Source of the DNA: Dipteris shenzhenensis
Taxonomy: Eukaryota > Polypodiophyta > Polypodiopsida > Gleicheniales
DNA length: 64,000 bases
Direction: 5' to 3' (one strand)
Assembly (NCBI GenBank): GCA_047967505.1
Contig: CM106540.1
How positions within the stretch are numbered: the stretch's first letter is position 1; the number at the start of each line of letters is the position of its first letter. The notes beneath the pieces were generated by a model, which did not search any database, had not been told where the DNA came from, and was given only the letters and a program-made list of their open reading frames with translations. Shown here in pieces: positions 44,431 through 55,100 of the stretch. Both the position numbers and the translations under genes were made by a program.

Positions 44431-45760
44431 ATGTTTTTTCACATAAATAGAAAAGATAATAAAAGGAAAAATGAGTTAGCTACTCAAGCCATTATAGTAC
44501 AAGATAGGGGAATGGTTTCTTTGGTAGACACTGGATGGCCAAAACTACAAGATGTTCAGAAATATATGGAAGAAGGCATGTTTTCTCAAGGGTTAACTCC
44601 ACAACAAAAGAAGAGATTGGTAAGGAAGGCTTGCCCCTATACTATTGTTGATGACACTCTTTATAAATTGGGAAAAGATAAGGTGCTCTGTCGGGTGGTC
44701 CATCCTACGAAAACTAGGAGAATCCTAGAAATCTTTCATGAATGCTCTGATCATTTTTCTTCAGCAAGCACAACTAGGAGTAGGTTACTTTCAGTCATGC
44801 CTCCATAAGGATGTATATGAATGGTGTCAAATAGTATGCCAAAAGTTTAGAAGGCGATAGTTGATCCCTAGGCCCTTTAAGCCTATTCTAGCATATGGAC
44901 CTTTTGAGAGGTGGGGGTTCAACTTTGTGGGACCACTCCCTTGCTTCTCAAGGCAAACATTATGTAAGGGTGGCCACAGATTATGCAACTCAATGGGCAA
45001 AGGCCAAGGCCATAGTCAACAACAAGGCAAGAACAGTTGCAAAATTTCTCTTGACCAAATTTGTTCATAAGTTTGGTTGTCCTTTGGAAATTCTCATTGA
45101 TGGAGAAACCTCTTTTAGAGATGAACTAATTGAATATGTGGTGCATAAGCTAAAGATAAATCATAGCATGTCCACACCATACTATCCCGAATGTAATGGC
45201 TTGGCTGAGAAAATAAATGGATTTTTGTGCAATTCAATGGGAAAGCTTGTAGACACCAAGAAAAAAGCATTGGGATAGGCACCTGGCAGAAGTTTTATGG
45301 CCTTACAAAACCACAGTCAATCTAGCTATTGGGTTTACACTATTCCAACTAGTGTATGGGATAGAAGCCATTTTGCCCATTAAATTGGAGATACATAGTC
45401 TTTGCACTACTGTTGCAAGAATAGATCATGCCTATGCTCAACTCTTGGTGCAATTAAAGCCTTGGATGAATACAAATTACAGGCCTTACAAAACTTGGAA
45501 GCTTCTCAAAAAAGGCACCAGGCATATTTTGACACCAAATTACACAAGGAGGAGGATATTATAGAAGGAGATTTGGTCATGAGATTTGATAGCCATTTTG
45601 GATAAGCAACTAGACAAAAAGTTTATCATCCAATGGGAGGGACCATATTAAGTCAAGAAGAATTTCACCAATGGAACCTATCAAGTTGAGGACGTTGACA
45701 ACAGGGTGATACCCAAACACACCAATGAGTATCGCCTGAAATTCTTCTATGCTCAACCAC
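44431..45760 (+). pseudogene. Gypsy F integrase with C-terminal tail
   Basis: The H2C2-type start lies at about 44700-44870 (RRILEIFHECSDHF, then VYEWCQIVCQKFRR). The core begins PFERWGFNFVGPL, where the first catalytic aspartate (usual WG.DFVGP) is asparagine. It continues VATDYATQWAKAKAI, FGCPLEILIDGETSF and STPYYPECNGLAEKIN. The tail has YGIEAILPIKLEIHSL, KRHQAYFDTK, and KNFTNGTYQVEDVDN to EYRLKFFYA. Multiple frameshifts. Confidence 0.8.
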
Positions 45761-45803
45761 CATGAGGGCTACTAGACCTCTCTGTTACTAGAAAAGATCT
45801 ACT

Positions 45804-45890
45804 AGGGGGGAAAAGATGTGATGCCAAAAATGGATATTTTTTATTTGGCATTGGTATTGCTTTTCTCTATGTTTGATAAGAGTGTGACTA
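45804..45890 (+). repeat. Polypurine tract and truncated 3' LTR of gypsy F
   Basis: AGGGGGGAAAAGA (45804-45816) directly precedes TGTGATGCCAAAA, the same LTR start as at 21528. Similarity is lost after AGAGTGTGA at about 45888. Confidence 0.75.
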
Positions 45891-45990
45891 AGAAAAAATT
45901 CATATCCCTTTGTGGATCTCCTGGTCTCATGATCTCCGGCATAGTCACTCTCACAGTATCCATGCAACCATGCACACCACAAATGACTGA
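45890..45990 (-). pseudogene. Copia RNase H fragment
   Basis: Minus-strand reading GYCESDYAGDHETRRSTKGY followed by EFFL matches the RNase H start of Ty1/copia elements (usual GY.D.D.AG). It abuts the cut gypsy LTR, and no other part of the element is recognisable nearby. Confidence 0.7.
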
Positions 45991-45999
45991 CTCTACACT

Positions 46000-46778
46000 A
46001 GATTTAGTTGAAAATGTAGAATATATACAAACCCATTTAGGGTTAGGGTTAGGGCGTCTAACCCTTTCCTTTATAGCACTCTAAAAGTGTTAGTGTTATT
46101 CACATGTAATCACATGGTGTTGAGTATGATCTCTTCACACCTTCCCTCAAGATCAACATCATGAAGTAGGCCTGCCCTCAAGATGGTGATTCTAGGGAAT
46201 CAAAGAAGGGCTGAACATTACATTCCGTCACTACATCATTAACAAACAAATCTCGTCATAATCGCTTTGTTGCATTGTTCCAAAGATTATCTCACCTGAA
46301 CCTCCATACAAGCTGTCTGGATGGACCTCAAACCTTCACAAATGGTTTAAAATCATGCACCCTTAGAGATTGCAGCAGGGAAAGTGACAAGTATTGAGAT
46401 ATGGGCAAAAGAAATATTGATTTTCATGCATTAAAAACTACAATGCCTGAAAGTCAATCTTCTTTGATCCTTTCTCAAAGAATCTCGTCCAATAGCTCCT
46501 TTTAAGCCCCAAACAACTTGCATCATTCATGGCTCGCTCAAAACATTGATTGCCTTGTCTTCTTGAATGAAATGATTTCAAATCGTGCGAGAATCTCAGA
46601 TGAGAGAGGAAGTGGCGAGATTTGAACGAGAAGTGCCCAAAGTAGAGAAAGGAGAAGGTAGGCTGAATCTCATTCAAAAATCTTGAAAGTTTTGAAAGAA
46701 TGAGAGTGAAATGGGAGGGAAATGCAGGTAGAGAAGAGAAGTGACAAGATTTTGGCGTGAGAGTCCAAGGTTTTTGTA
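46000..46778. other. Intergenic stretch without recognised gene; small telomere-like motif
   Basis: TTTAGGGTTAGGGTTAGGG at 46034-46052 is one plant-type telomere unit plus two TTAGGG units, too short to mean much. CCCTCAAGAT-like runs near 46145 and 46178 may be copia polypurine remnants. The minus-strand frame at 46438-46821 has no domain I know. Confidence 0.4.
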
Positions 46779-48830
46779 ATGAAAGATGCCAAGCAACTAG
46801 GTCTTGAGACACTAGATCCATTGAAGCTAAAGATCATCTCAGCATACGTCTTATCAAAGGCGATGTCACCGACTGAGGCAACATTGGCATGCTTGCAAGT
46901 GCCAACAATCCATCGTAGTAGCAAAGCTATGTACTCGATTGACTCCTCCCCTCTGGAGCTTCGCTAAAGATACCTACGAAAATATTGTGTCGCTACAATG
47001 CATCCAATTGACACTGCGCGTGCTCGACGGTACTAGAGCACCTCAAATTTCATCAGTATTGGAAATCCTTCACCCCCCAAAAGGAACAAAGGCATGAGAG
47101 AACCCATGCAACAATGAAGGATTTATTTGGAAACTACATAATATCCCAGCACACAGCTCGTACACTTCACCGATTACCATCACGCCCACTAGTTTGAAGG
47201 CTTCTTCTTCAACGAATTGCTAAAGAAGGTCCCCTTTAGGAATGAGAACGAATTGCTCTCGACATCCAATCAAACAAGGTCATACTTTTTGGAACGTCAC
47301 ATGCGTGGGATTATTCAGATAGAGCAAGACATGGATACACTTGTCTCGAATTACTGTAAGATTCATATGCTTGTCAATGAGGCAAGACAACAAATAACCA
47401 ACATGATCTTGCAAAAGAGTCCTCTAGGAGCCATGGATGATACTTCTCTGACTATTTGCGAGGATGACAATGACAACACAATCGAGAGGAGCCGAATCAG
47501 GCTTTTGTGCACAACTACTAGAAGAATTTAAAGGCATGGAAAATAGTACGGTGATAGGAGATCAAAGTGCCATCTACAAAAACATCTTCAAGACACAAAA
47601 TGCAGGCTACACATTATTTGTGGAACACTAGGCTTAGGTAAGACATTCTTGATCAAGTACATTACGTATAATCACATTCTGCATAAAAAATCCATATTTG
47701 TGTCAGCGACAACTAGTGTTACAGCACTACAATTGAGCCGCCTAGCAACAACATTCCATCATCAATTTTCCCTTCCAAGAAGAACGATATGTTTCGTAGC
47801 GCACTTGCCAATTCAGATGAACGCTGACAGACATAATCATCATCGACGAGATATCTATGATGACATCCCAAATGATGAACCTGGTGGTTAGACAACTATG
47901 TGAGGTCTGCAACAACAGTACGCTAGACCCGTTCCAATCCAAGAAGGTGATTATTTTCGGCGACATGCAACAACTAGCACCAGTATGCAAATGAAGGGTC
48001 ACTGGCAAAGGACTATTGCCAAAAATGCCACATTAGTAATTCGTCCTTTTGGACAATGGGAAGATTTCACTGCATGCACACTTCCATACAGCATGTGGAA
48101 GATCCAGATTTAAATGTGTTCTTAAACATCATTCGCACAACACCACCAATCGAAGAGCAGATTGAACAATACCTAGGTGGCATCATGATCACAGAAGAAG
48201 AGGCAACAACATTCATCAACACAGAGATGACTATTCTATGCACTCACAGACAGGATGAACATCAATTTAACGATGTAATATTGACATCACGATTCGCAGG
48301 CTCCGACATCATACCAGTCCAAGTCATGTCGAATGCAACCAACATTGTGAGCTACAAGATTGGATCATGGACCCATACTTGCATGAAGTTCCTCATCTAG
48401 TAACTAGGGCAAATTTCATGCTAACAAAGAATATCAACTTGATGATCGGGGTAGCCAATGGAGCAACAGCAACTATTCAAAGATTGGAGTGGGACGAAAC
48501 AATATCCGTATTGGTAAGGATTTATGCCATTCTTTCCTCGATGGGAGAGCGTATAATCCTTAGACACTCAAAGCACACAAGAAGGGTGCTGAATGGAACC
48601 TGCTACCACAAAACCACATTCCCAATCACGCTCGCATATGCCATGACTGGCCACAAATCATGAGATGCAACACTACAAGGAAAGGCAATAATTGTGATAT
48701 GACACTCGTTCGATCTAGGACTGACGTATGCCATGCTCTCTCGAGTGACTCTCATCAGAACCTTCGTATCTTGCATGGCATAAAATCGATTGACTTTGTA
48801 TCCATGCCATACATCGCACCACCTAAATAA
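46779..48830 (+). pseudogene. PIF1-family helicase, Helitron-like, frameshifted
   Basis: Pieces in order: SAYVLSKAMSPTEATLACLQ (resembles the Rep-helicase linker of Helitrons), FEGFFFNELLKKVPFRNENE, RGIIQIEQDMDTLVSNYC, then a Walker A of form GTLGLGKTFL (about 47625). After a frameshift near 47822 come Walker B IIIIDEISMM (47832-47853) and FGDMQQLAPV, the PIF1 motif III. Domain 2 has FINTEMTILCTHR, LHEVPHLVTRANFMLTKNIN, ANGATATIQRLEW, TFPITLAYAMTGHKS and GLTYAMLSRVT. At least six stops or frameshifts occur. No HUH/Rep domain is visible upstream, where the sequence changes at about 46778. It would unwind DNA in a 5'-3' direction if intact. Confidence 0.8.
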
Positions 48831-49866
48831 AAGAGGTATTTCTCTAAAACAGCCATCACATCCACTCTTACGTTTCTACTAGCAGTTTGCTAAGAATAAA
48901 TAACAAAATAAGGCCAACATACAATAAAATCAAACAAATGAAATAAAACATAGCGGAGTTGCCATTCCTCGTTTTGCCAGTTCAAGCAGCCCCAAAAAAA
49001 AAAGGAAAAAGGAGAACTCCAAGTAATGGCTAGCGCAAAAGAGGTAAACCTATATGGTTTTACATTTCGGCTGTCCTAAACGTGCCTTGACGATATCCAA
49101 CAAATTTAACATTCACTACTTTGTAGCTCTTCCAACAATTCAAAAGAAAGGCAGAACAAAAGATAGATGAACAGAAACGCACCTCCAAGACAAAGAAAAA
49201 AGGAACAAAGATATTCTTTAACGACAAACAAATACGAAGAGCTAATATAGCAGGAGTACTACCAGCAAAATACATCTACGGATTCAATTCTCATGACGAA
49301 TATCATCCACTAATGACAAGAGTGACATAAATCTTGGTAGACAAACCAAAAGGGTCCAACAACCTCGCGGATGGCCTAATTAAGCACATTATACAAAAAC
49401 TCTCAAATGGAAACAAATCAGTCTCAACGAACAAATGATTTGTTCGATGGTGTAGATGCTCCTTGATAAATATGGCAAAGGAATATCCACGTACTGCATG
49501 ATAATGCTATACTTTGCAATCAATGTCGACATCGAAGGGCTCTACCAATTGGACAAGCAAGAGGTGGATAACATACTTGAGCAATTCAAAGACGTATATG
49601 GTGTGGAGGCAGGTAAGTGGCCAATAACTATTAAGAAAGAAACGTACAAGGTGGATCCCAAATTCGCTGAAGGACATTATAGAAAGGTAGAAACTATCTT
49701 CTCGGCACCAACAAAAATCAAAATTGAAGGTAAAGTAGACTTTACATAATTGTCTATAATCTTGCTTTCAGAACACCATGAGATTAAACTAACACTTTTC
49801 TCCGCTGTATCCATAAACCTTGCAGAGACAGACCAAAGCGACAAAACAGAAAAGGAGACTTTGGTA
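48831..49866 (+). other. Region between helicase and nuclease; unassigned frame at 49456-49749
   Basis: Short frames hint at former coding, for example VDKPKGSNNLADGLIKHIIQ with a following KLSNGNKSVSTNK (about 49340-49437). A 97-residue frame at 49456-49749 contains YQLDKQEVDNILEQFKDVYG. I recognise no domain in either. They lie in the same direction as helicase and nuclease and could be one decayed protein. Confidence 0.35.
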
Positions 49867-50163
49867 ATGAATTTATCTTTTATCTATTGCATCACTTATC
49901 TTGACAACAGGAAAAAATACATTGGCCAAACTACATACGCCATAAAGCGACTACAACAGCACAAGACTAAAGCCCCATTTGAAAGCCACTTCTAGATGGA
50001 CATAATAGCATCGACTAGAAGCAAAAAGGAGGCAAATATCTTGGAGCGCCAGCACATTCTACGCCTAGGAACAACATCAATCTCAAGGGGTTACAATAAC
50101 ATACAAGGAAACCCAACAAACCTTAGGAAGTATTACTATTTGAAGCGGAGGAGACTTGTTTAA
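49867..50163 (+). pseudogene. Small GIY-YIG endonuclease, one in-frame stop
   Basis: From the ATG at 49867 the frame reads MNLSFIYCITYLDN, then KKYIGQTTYAIKRLQQH. These give a GIY-like (FIY) and a YIG motif with the expected spacing, plus the following arginine and histidine. After a TAG at 49993-49995 the same frame continues with KKEANILERQHILRLGTT (catalytic glutamate) and GYNNIQGNP (conserved asparagine), ending at TAA 50161-50163. About 98 residues in all. GIY-YIG enzymes cut DNA and occur in Penelope-like elements, homing elements and large DNA viruses. The frame is far better preserved than the helicase upstream. Confidence 0.72.
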
Positions 50164-50192
50164 TTGCATTTCAGGGAGGGGCTCCACGCGAC

Positions 50193-50600
50193 ACCATTTT
50201 AGATCATTCACAAAAACATTGAGCCGATATCATCACTTCCGGCTACTTTTGACTAATTCTACCATGCTACCTTAATGTTCGATAAATCAGTGCTGTGCGG
50301 ATTTTTTTCTCGAAAATTGAGTCTTTTTTCTATTGTAAAATGATACTGTCGTAGAAACAAGCACTATTTTATTTTTTAGTTTTTGAAGTTTAATATACCA
50401 TTTTAGATTATTCACAAAAACATTGAGCCGATATCATCACTTCCGACTACTTTTGACTAATTCTAGTATGCCTACCTTAATCTTCGATAAATCAATGCTG
50501 TGCGGATTTTTTTCTCGGAATTTCGAGTCTTTTTTCTATTGTTAAATGAAACTATCGTAGAAACAACTCTTTAGTTTTTTAAAGTTTAATGTAACTAACG
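50193..50600. repeat. Tandem duplication, 204-bp unit x 2
   Basis: ACCATTTTAGAT(C/T)ATTCACA starts at 50193 and 50397. The units run through GCTGTGCGGATTTTTTTCTCG to a TTTAAAGTTTAAT-like end, with about 10% differences. It begins 30 bases after the nuclease frame. Confidence 0.88.
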
Positions 50601-50627
50601 TATAATAGAATGCTACTATAGCAACAA

Positions 50628-50719
50628 GTGTTCATGTTGGGAGCTTTTTCTCTTTTCCTTTCCTTCCAATTTAGTGTTCATGTTGGGAGCTTTTTCTCTT
50701 TTCCTTTCCTTCCAATTTA
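50628..50719. repeat. Exact 46-bp tandem duplication
   Basis: GTGTTCATGTTGGGAGC...CCAATTTA occurs twice in direct succession with no differences (50628-50673 and 50674-50719). Confidence 0.95.
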
Positions 50720-52187
50720 CACCTATCATTTCCTTTCACAAGTTATTCGATATATTTATCGCGCTACTTACACTTGGACAAGTTACTCCAAAAGGCACGG
50801 CCATAGTGGGATCCCCACCTTGTTTTTAATGCTTGGTCTCCTTCTCTATGCACATCAGCTTGCCAATTGTCTTTCACGAGTACCATTATCAATGGGCTAG
50901 TAGTAGCATTATCAATGGGCTCCTACCTGATTGCTCAATGCTGCTTAGATGTTTCTCAATGTTCCTCAGTAGGAATTCTTCGCTTGATTACAAACCTCGC
51001 TCCAACTTGATCATTGACTCTTGTGTAATGTTTTATTAAAAATTTTATAGCTTTCTAGAGAGAACTGGGCAGACCATGCCTGAAACATGTGTTGCTTATT
51101 GTTGATGAGAGCAAGGCTTATGAACGACAATTATTCAGCTTGCCATTGAAGACCGCAGTAAAAGGTCTGGTACAATAAATATGCCAGAAACCAGTGAAGT
51201 TTCAGCAAAAAAATTCGACCTCTGTGTACAATAATGACTCTAAAGCCATCGCTTAGATGACTTGGAATAGAAAGATGTGGCAGCTTGACCGCTGGGCTGT
51301 CGAGGCAGAGTTGTTTTTGCGTAACACTCCACGGCAGCTCCTTCAGAAGATACTGGAACAGAAAAAACCCATGAAAATCAGAATACGAAAATTGATGTTG
51401 AAGTTGACCAGAATACCACATGAAACCTAGCAAATTTTACTTCCCATTGCGTTTTAGGTATTGGAATGCCATCTTGCCTTAAAACTGCTGGCAATTTTTC
51501 TGCTAGTCTTAAGCTGATTGTTCAATACTTTCTAAGCTGAAAGCATGCCACCGAAATTTTATCATGTTGCTTTTCCCTTAGCTGATGCTGATGATATGAG
51601 ACACTTGCACAGAGTTTATTATAAACAATAGTAATCAGAGTTTACTTGCTATTTCAAGAGTAGCTTGTCCTCTTGAGCTCTTGGATTCCACTCCCAACGT
51701 GGTTGATCCGATCAAGGAAAGCCTTCTGGACCGACTCACAGCCTTCTTTTCGTTCTTGGTTGCAGGACCTGATAATTGCTGATTCGAAATTCTGCAAAAC
51801 CAGCCAGAGATGGACTAACAGTCTGCCAAATCACTCATCAATTCCTTGGCCGTGGAATTGCAACTCCAAACAATCTATGCAAAGCACTTTCTACCGATTT
51901 ATTCGTCGAACTGAACTTACTTGCTCTGGAACTCGAAACAATCCCTGCAACAACAAAGAACAGGACCAAGAACTAATCACTACTTGGATTAAGCAGCTTG
52001 AAATAATTCTGCAGAACAAGTCATATACAAGACGTTCGAGAGCCTACAAAGATTTGTGCAGAAATCGTCAAACGACAGCAAGAATAACTCACTACTTTGC
52101 AAACAATCTCTGCAAAAAGTCATGCACATGACATTCGATAGCCTACAAAGATTAAGTGCCGATTCATACAACCAGGAGCTTGCACAA
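50720..52187. other. 3' flank of the kinesin gene; weak direct repeat
   Basis: There is no supported coding sequence. The part next to 52188 is probably the kinesin 3' untranslated region. A 39-bp block with GCCTACAAAGATT occurs at 52017-52055 and 52116-52154. The + frame of 152 residues at 51673 has no domain and unusual composition, so I do not call it. Confidence 0.5.
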
Positions 52188-55100
52188 TTACCGTCTGTCG
52201 ATACTCTGTCGACGCTTCTTCAGGCCTGAACTCAACGAGCCTCCTTTTGTTTGGGAAACTTCCGGACCTGCTTCGGTTTCTTTCTGGCATGCATTATCAG
52301 ACTCTAAATAATATTCACTTGTTCCTTCGTCAAAATCGCCCCTGCGCACCGTCGACTCTTCCGTGCAATTATCTGCCCCCGTAGTTGAAGACGCAAACGA
52401 TCTTTTCAAATGAGAATTTCGCTTCGAATCCAATCCGCCAGACGAATCGGTTCGAGCTTCATGAACGGCGAGACGAGACATTTCATCGGACAACGTCGAT
52501 TCTTTGCTCGACCTCCTCACATATCCATTGTCTCTAACGGGGTTTGAGGCGATGGCCTGCCCAACGTCGTTTGTTCTCTCAACTCCATTCGCATTCGCAC
52601 TTTCAGTGCTTTGAACAGTGAAGCTTCTGGCCGCTCCCACTGGCGCTCTGGAGACACTCTCCAGCACCGCCGACCTCTCGTGCCTGATCTTATTCTTCGA
52701 AAGACTGCTAACCCGTGTTGACGTCGCCTGCAAAGAAAACTCGGAATTTGGAGTTCTGCTTTCGGGAGACGAAGCTTGTCGAGAAGTTTTGCTGATCCTC
52801 TGTTTAACAGAGTCCTCCTCATGAGCGCCGTAGATTACTCCCTGCACACCAGGAGAATGCGGCAGCGATTGGTCTACAAACCCTGAACGGGGAAGGCATT
52901 TTCGAGCCACAATAGCAAGGCTGCTCTGCCGAACCTGAAGCGAAGCCGTCATGTCAAATTCTACGCACAGGTTTCTTCGGAAAACTAGACAGTTGAAGAT
53001 TTGCAGTAACCTCCTTACCTCTGCATTTCGCACTTCTTCCAAGGGCTGCCTCCGGGTTCCCACGTCTGCACCGGTTCGTTGGCTCGGCGATGTTCCGGCC
53101 TTCAGTTTTGTCGTACATTCCACGTTCTTGCTTCGAACCTCTTTTTGAAATCGTTCTAGCTCTCCGTCCTTCTTGGCTAAAGCATCTTTCAAGAAGGCTA
53201 TCTGTGTAGAGTCAGTCATATTAGTAGGCTAGTCGACCGACAGCAGAACCAGGAAAACAAGGATTCTTTTGCTTAAATTCCTTACCTGCTCCTTAAGGTC
53301 TCGGATCTCGCCACTTTCCTTGTTAGTCTGGGCAGCACCAAGCTCTACTGCTGCTACCCTCTCTGCAAACTTCAAGGTACTTATGGTTTCTCCATAAGAA
53401 TCTTCGTCGGGACTTATGTGCACGAACATGAGAGTCTTGGCCTGTCCACCTGGAAAATGCAACCCGGCGCGAGAAAGAATTTCAGTATCTACTTTGGTTG
53501 ATAGGTGCGGCAATGCTGGTAATCGACAGTTTTCCATTATTACGTTAGTATTTTGTACCTAGAGAATCTTGGAGTAGCTGTGTCAGCTTGCTGTTCCTGT
53601 AAGGAATGTGTGCACTCTTTTGTGCGAGCGCAGCTATCACATCTCCCAAAGCTGACAGAGATTTATTGATGTGCTGGGCTTCTTTCAATCGATCTCCTGT
53701 GGCTTCGGATTTATCTACTCTCTCGCTTCCAGCAAGGTCAACTAAGTGAAGACAGCCTCGAAGAACAGCTCCAGACGCTAGATCTGTGCCCCTAACATGC
53801 ACTGTCACAACACTGCAACCTTGTGCATTATAGTGGCGCACCATTTGCATGTACAAGGCAGAGACAAATGCAAGATCCAACCAGCACTATCCGAGATCAT
53901 AGCCTTCAATGCATGTATGTACATACCTGTGAGAGCGACTGCTGCGCTCATTCAGGGCAGTGATCCCCACAGCACGGTTTTTATGTCCCCTGGTCATAAG
54001 CTCCAAAACATCTTGAGTAGATTCCACAGGCATCATGTTGGCATCGGGAACATTTATCCCATTCTGTTGAGAGCTGTTGCGAATCTCAAGTGTAATCTCA
54101 GAGTTAAAGAAGATTTCAAGCCATCAAAATTGGAGAACAGAACCACCAATCTACAATAGTAATATGCACGTCCCCATATAAAGGATATTTTTTGTTGGAA
54201 CTATCAGCACAAAGTAGATCGCGGACTTGCTCGTTATATATCTCAATCATCTGAACTCCAACTTCATAATTTATTAGATCTTTCCGGTTCTGAGATATTT
54301 GAAACAGATCGTGCAAAGCACGAAAGTTCACTCCCCAGTCCTTTGGCGATGGGTTATTGGGACCAGTCTGCACAATATAAGTATCCCTTGAGTTCAGTTA
54401 GAGAGAAGCATTCGTTCGAAAGCCGATTCAGATTAACACAAGGTCAGATTTGACATTTACCATCGTGTAAGTCTTTCCAGAGCCAGTCTGGCCATAAGCA
54501 AAGATGCACACATTGTAACCATCAAGCACAGATCTAATTAATGGTTGTGTGTCCAGAAAAACTTCCTCTGCAAAGATTCATTGAAAAGCTACTTCAAGGT
54601 CTCCTCTGCCAAAAAAAGTTCAAAATGGTATTGCAACACTAAGTTTCCTGTTCCACAAGACGAATCCTTACCCTGTGCAGAAGTTGGTCCAAAAACTTTG
54701 TTGAAATTAAAGGATTTGCGCTGATCTTTTCCTTGCTTCATAGGGTTTACAATCATTATGGATCCTTTCTCCCCTATAAAATCGACTGTACTTTGCGCAC
54801 TATTTTGGTCATGTAGAAAAGGTTTTACTCTACAGTAAACCCTGATATTTCCTGCAACAAACACGAAGGAAGCATTTCAAAACGTGAAATCAAACTTCAA
54901 CAAAATATGGTATGCCTAATGAAGTTGATTTCAGAAACTCGTTGACCTTTTAAATCTTGTACTAGATTAAAAAGTTCCCTGTTTTCAGCAGCAACTTTGT
55001 GATACTCTGCTGCAGCTTGAGCAAGGCCTTGGACCTTCACACCTGACCATGCCAAGATGAAAACTTCAAACTTTCTACGAGAGACCAAGTGTTATGTTAA

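Larger units (their letters stand above)
21528..45890 (+). mobile_element. Ty3/gypsy element F (Tat-like), host of the nested copias
   Basis: The 5' LTR starts TGTGATGCCAAAA at 21528 and the same start follows a purine tract at 45817, so both LTR starts are present. The interior between 23859 and 40801 is a later copia insertion flanked by ATAAG. Coding in order: gag zinc knuckle, protease, RT, RNase H, a second RNase H, and integrase with a C-terminal tail. The extra RNase H between RH and integrase is the hallmark of the Tat lineage. All frames are broken and the 3' LTR is cut after about 70 bases. Confidence 0.8.

Noticed and set aside
46034-46052. Telomere repeat
   Set aside because: Only three units, of mixed TTTAGGG and TTAGGG type; too short to indicate a telomeric array.
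51673-52131. 152-residue + strand frame beside the kinesin stop
   Set aside because: No domain; it lies over a region with short direct repeats in the likely 3' untranslated region of the opposite-strand gene.
52935-53018. Single long C-terminal exon of the kinesin (52188-53219 open frame)
   Set aside because: The frame is open through this stretch and on past 53201, but clear GT-AG borders at 52935-53018 and 53202-53285 keep phase and give a normal protein sequence, so both are called introns.
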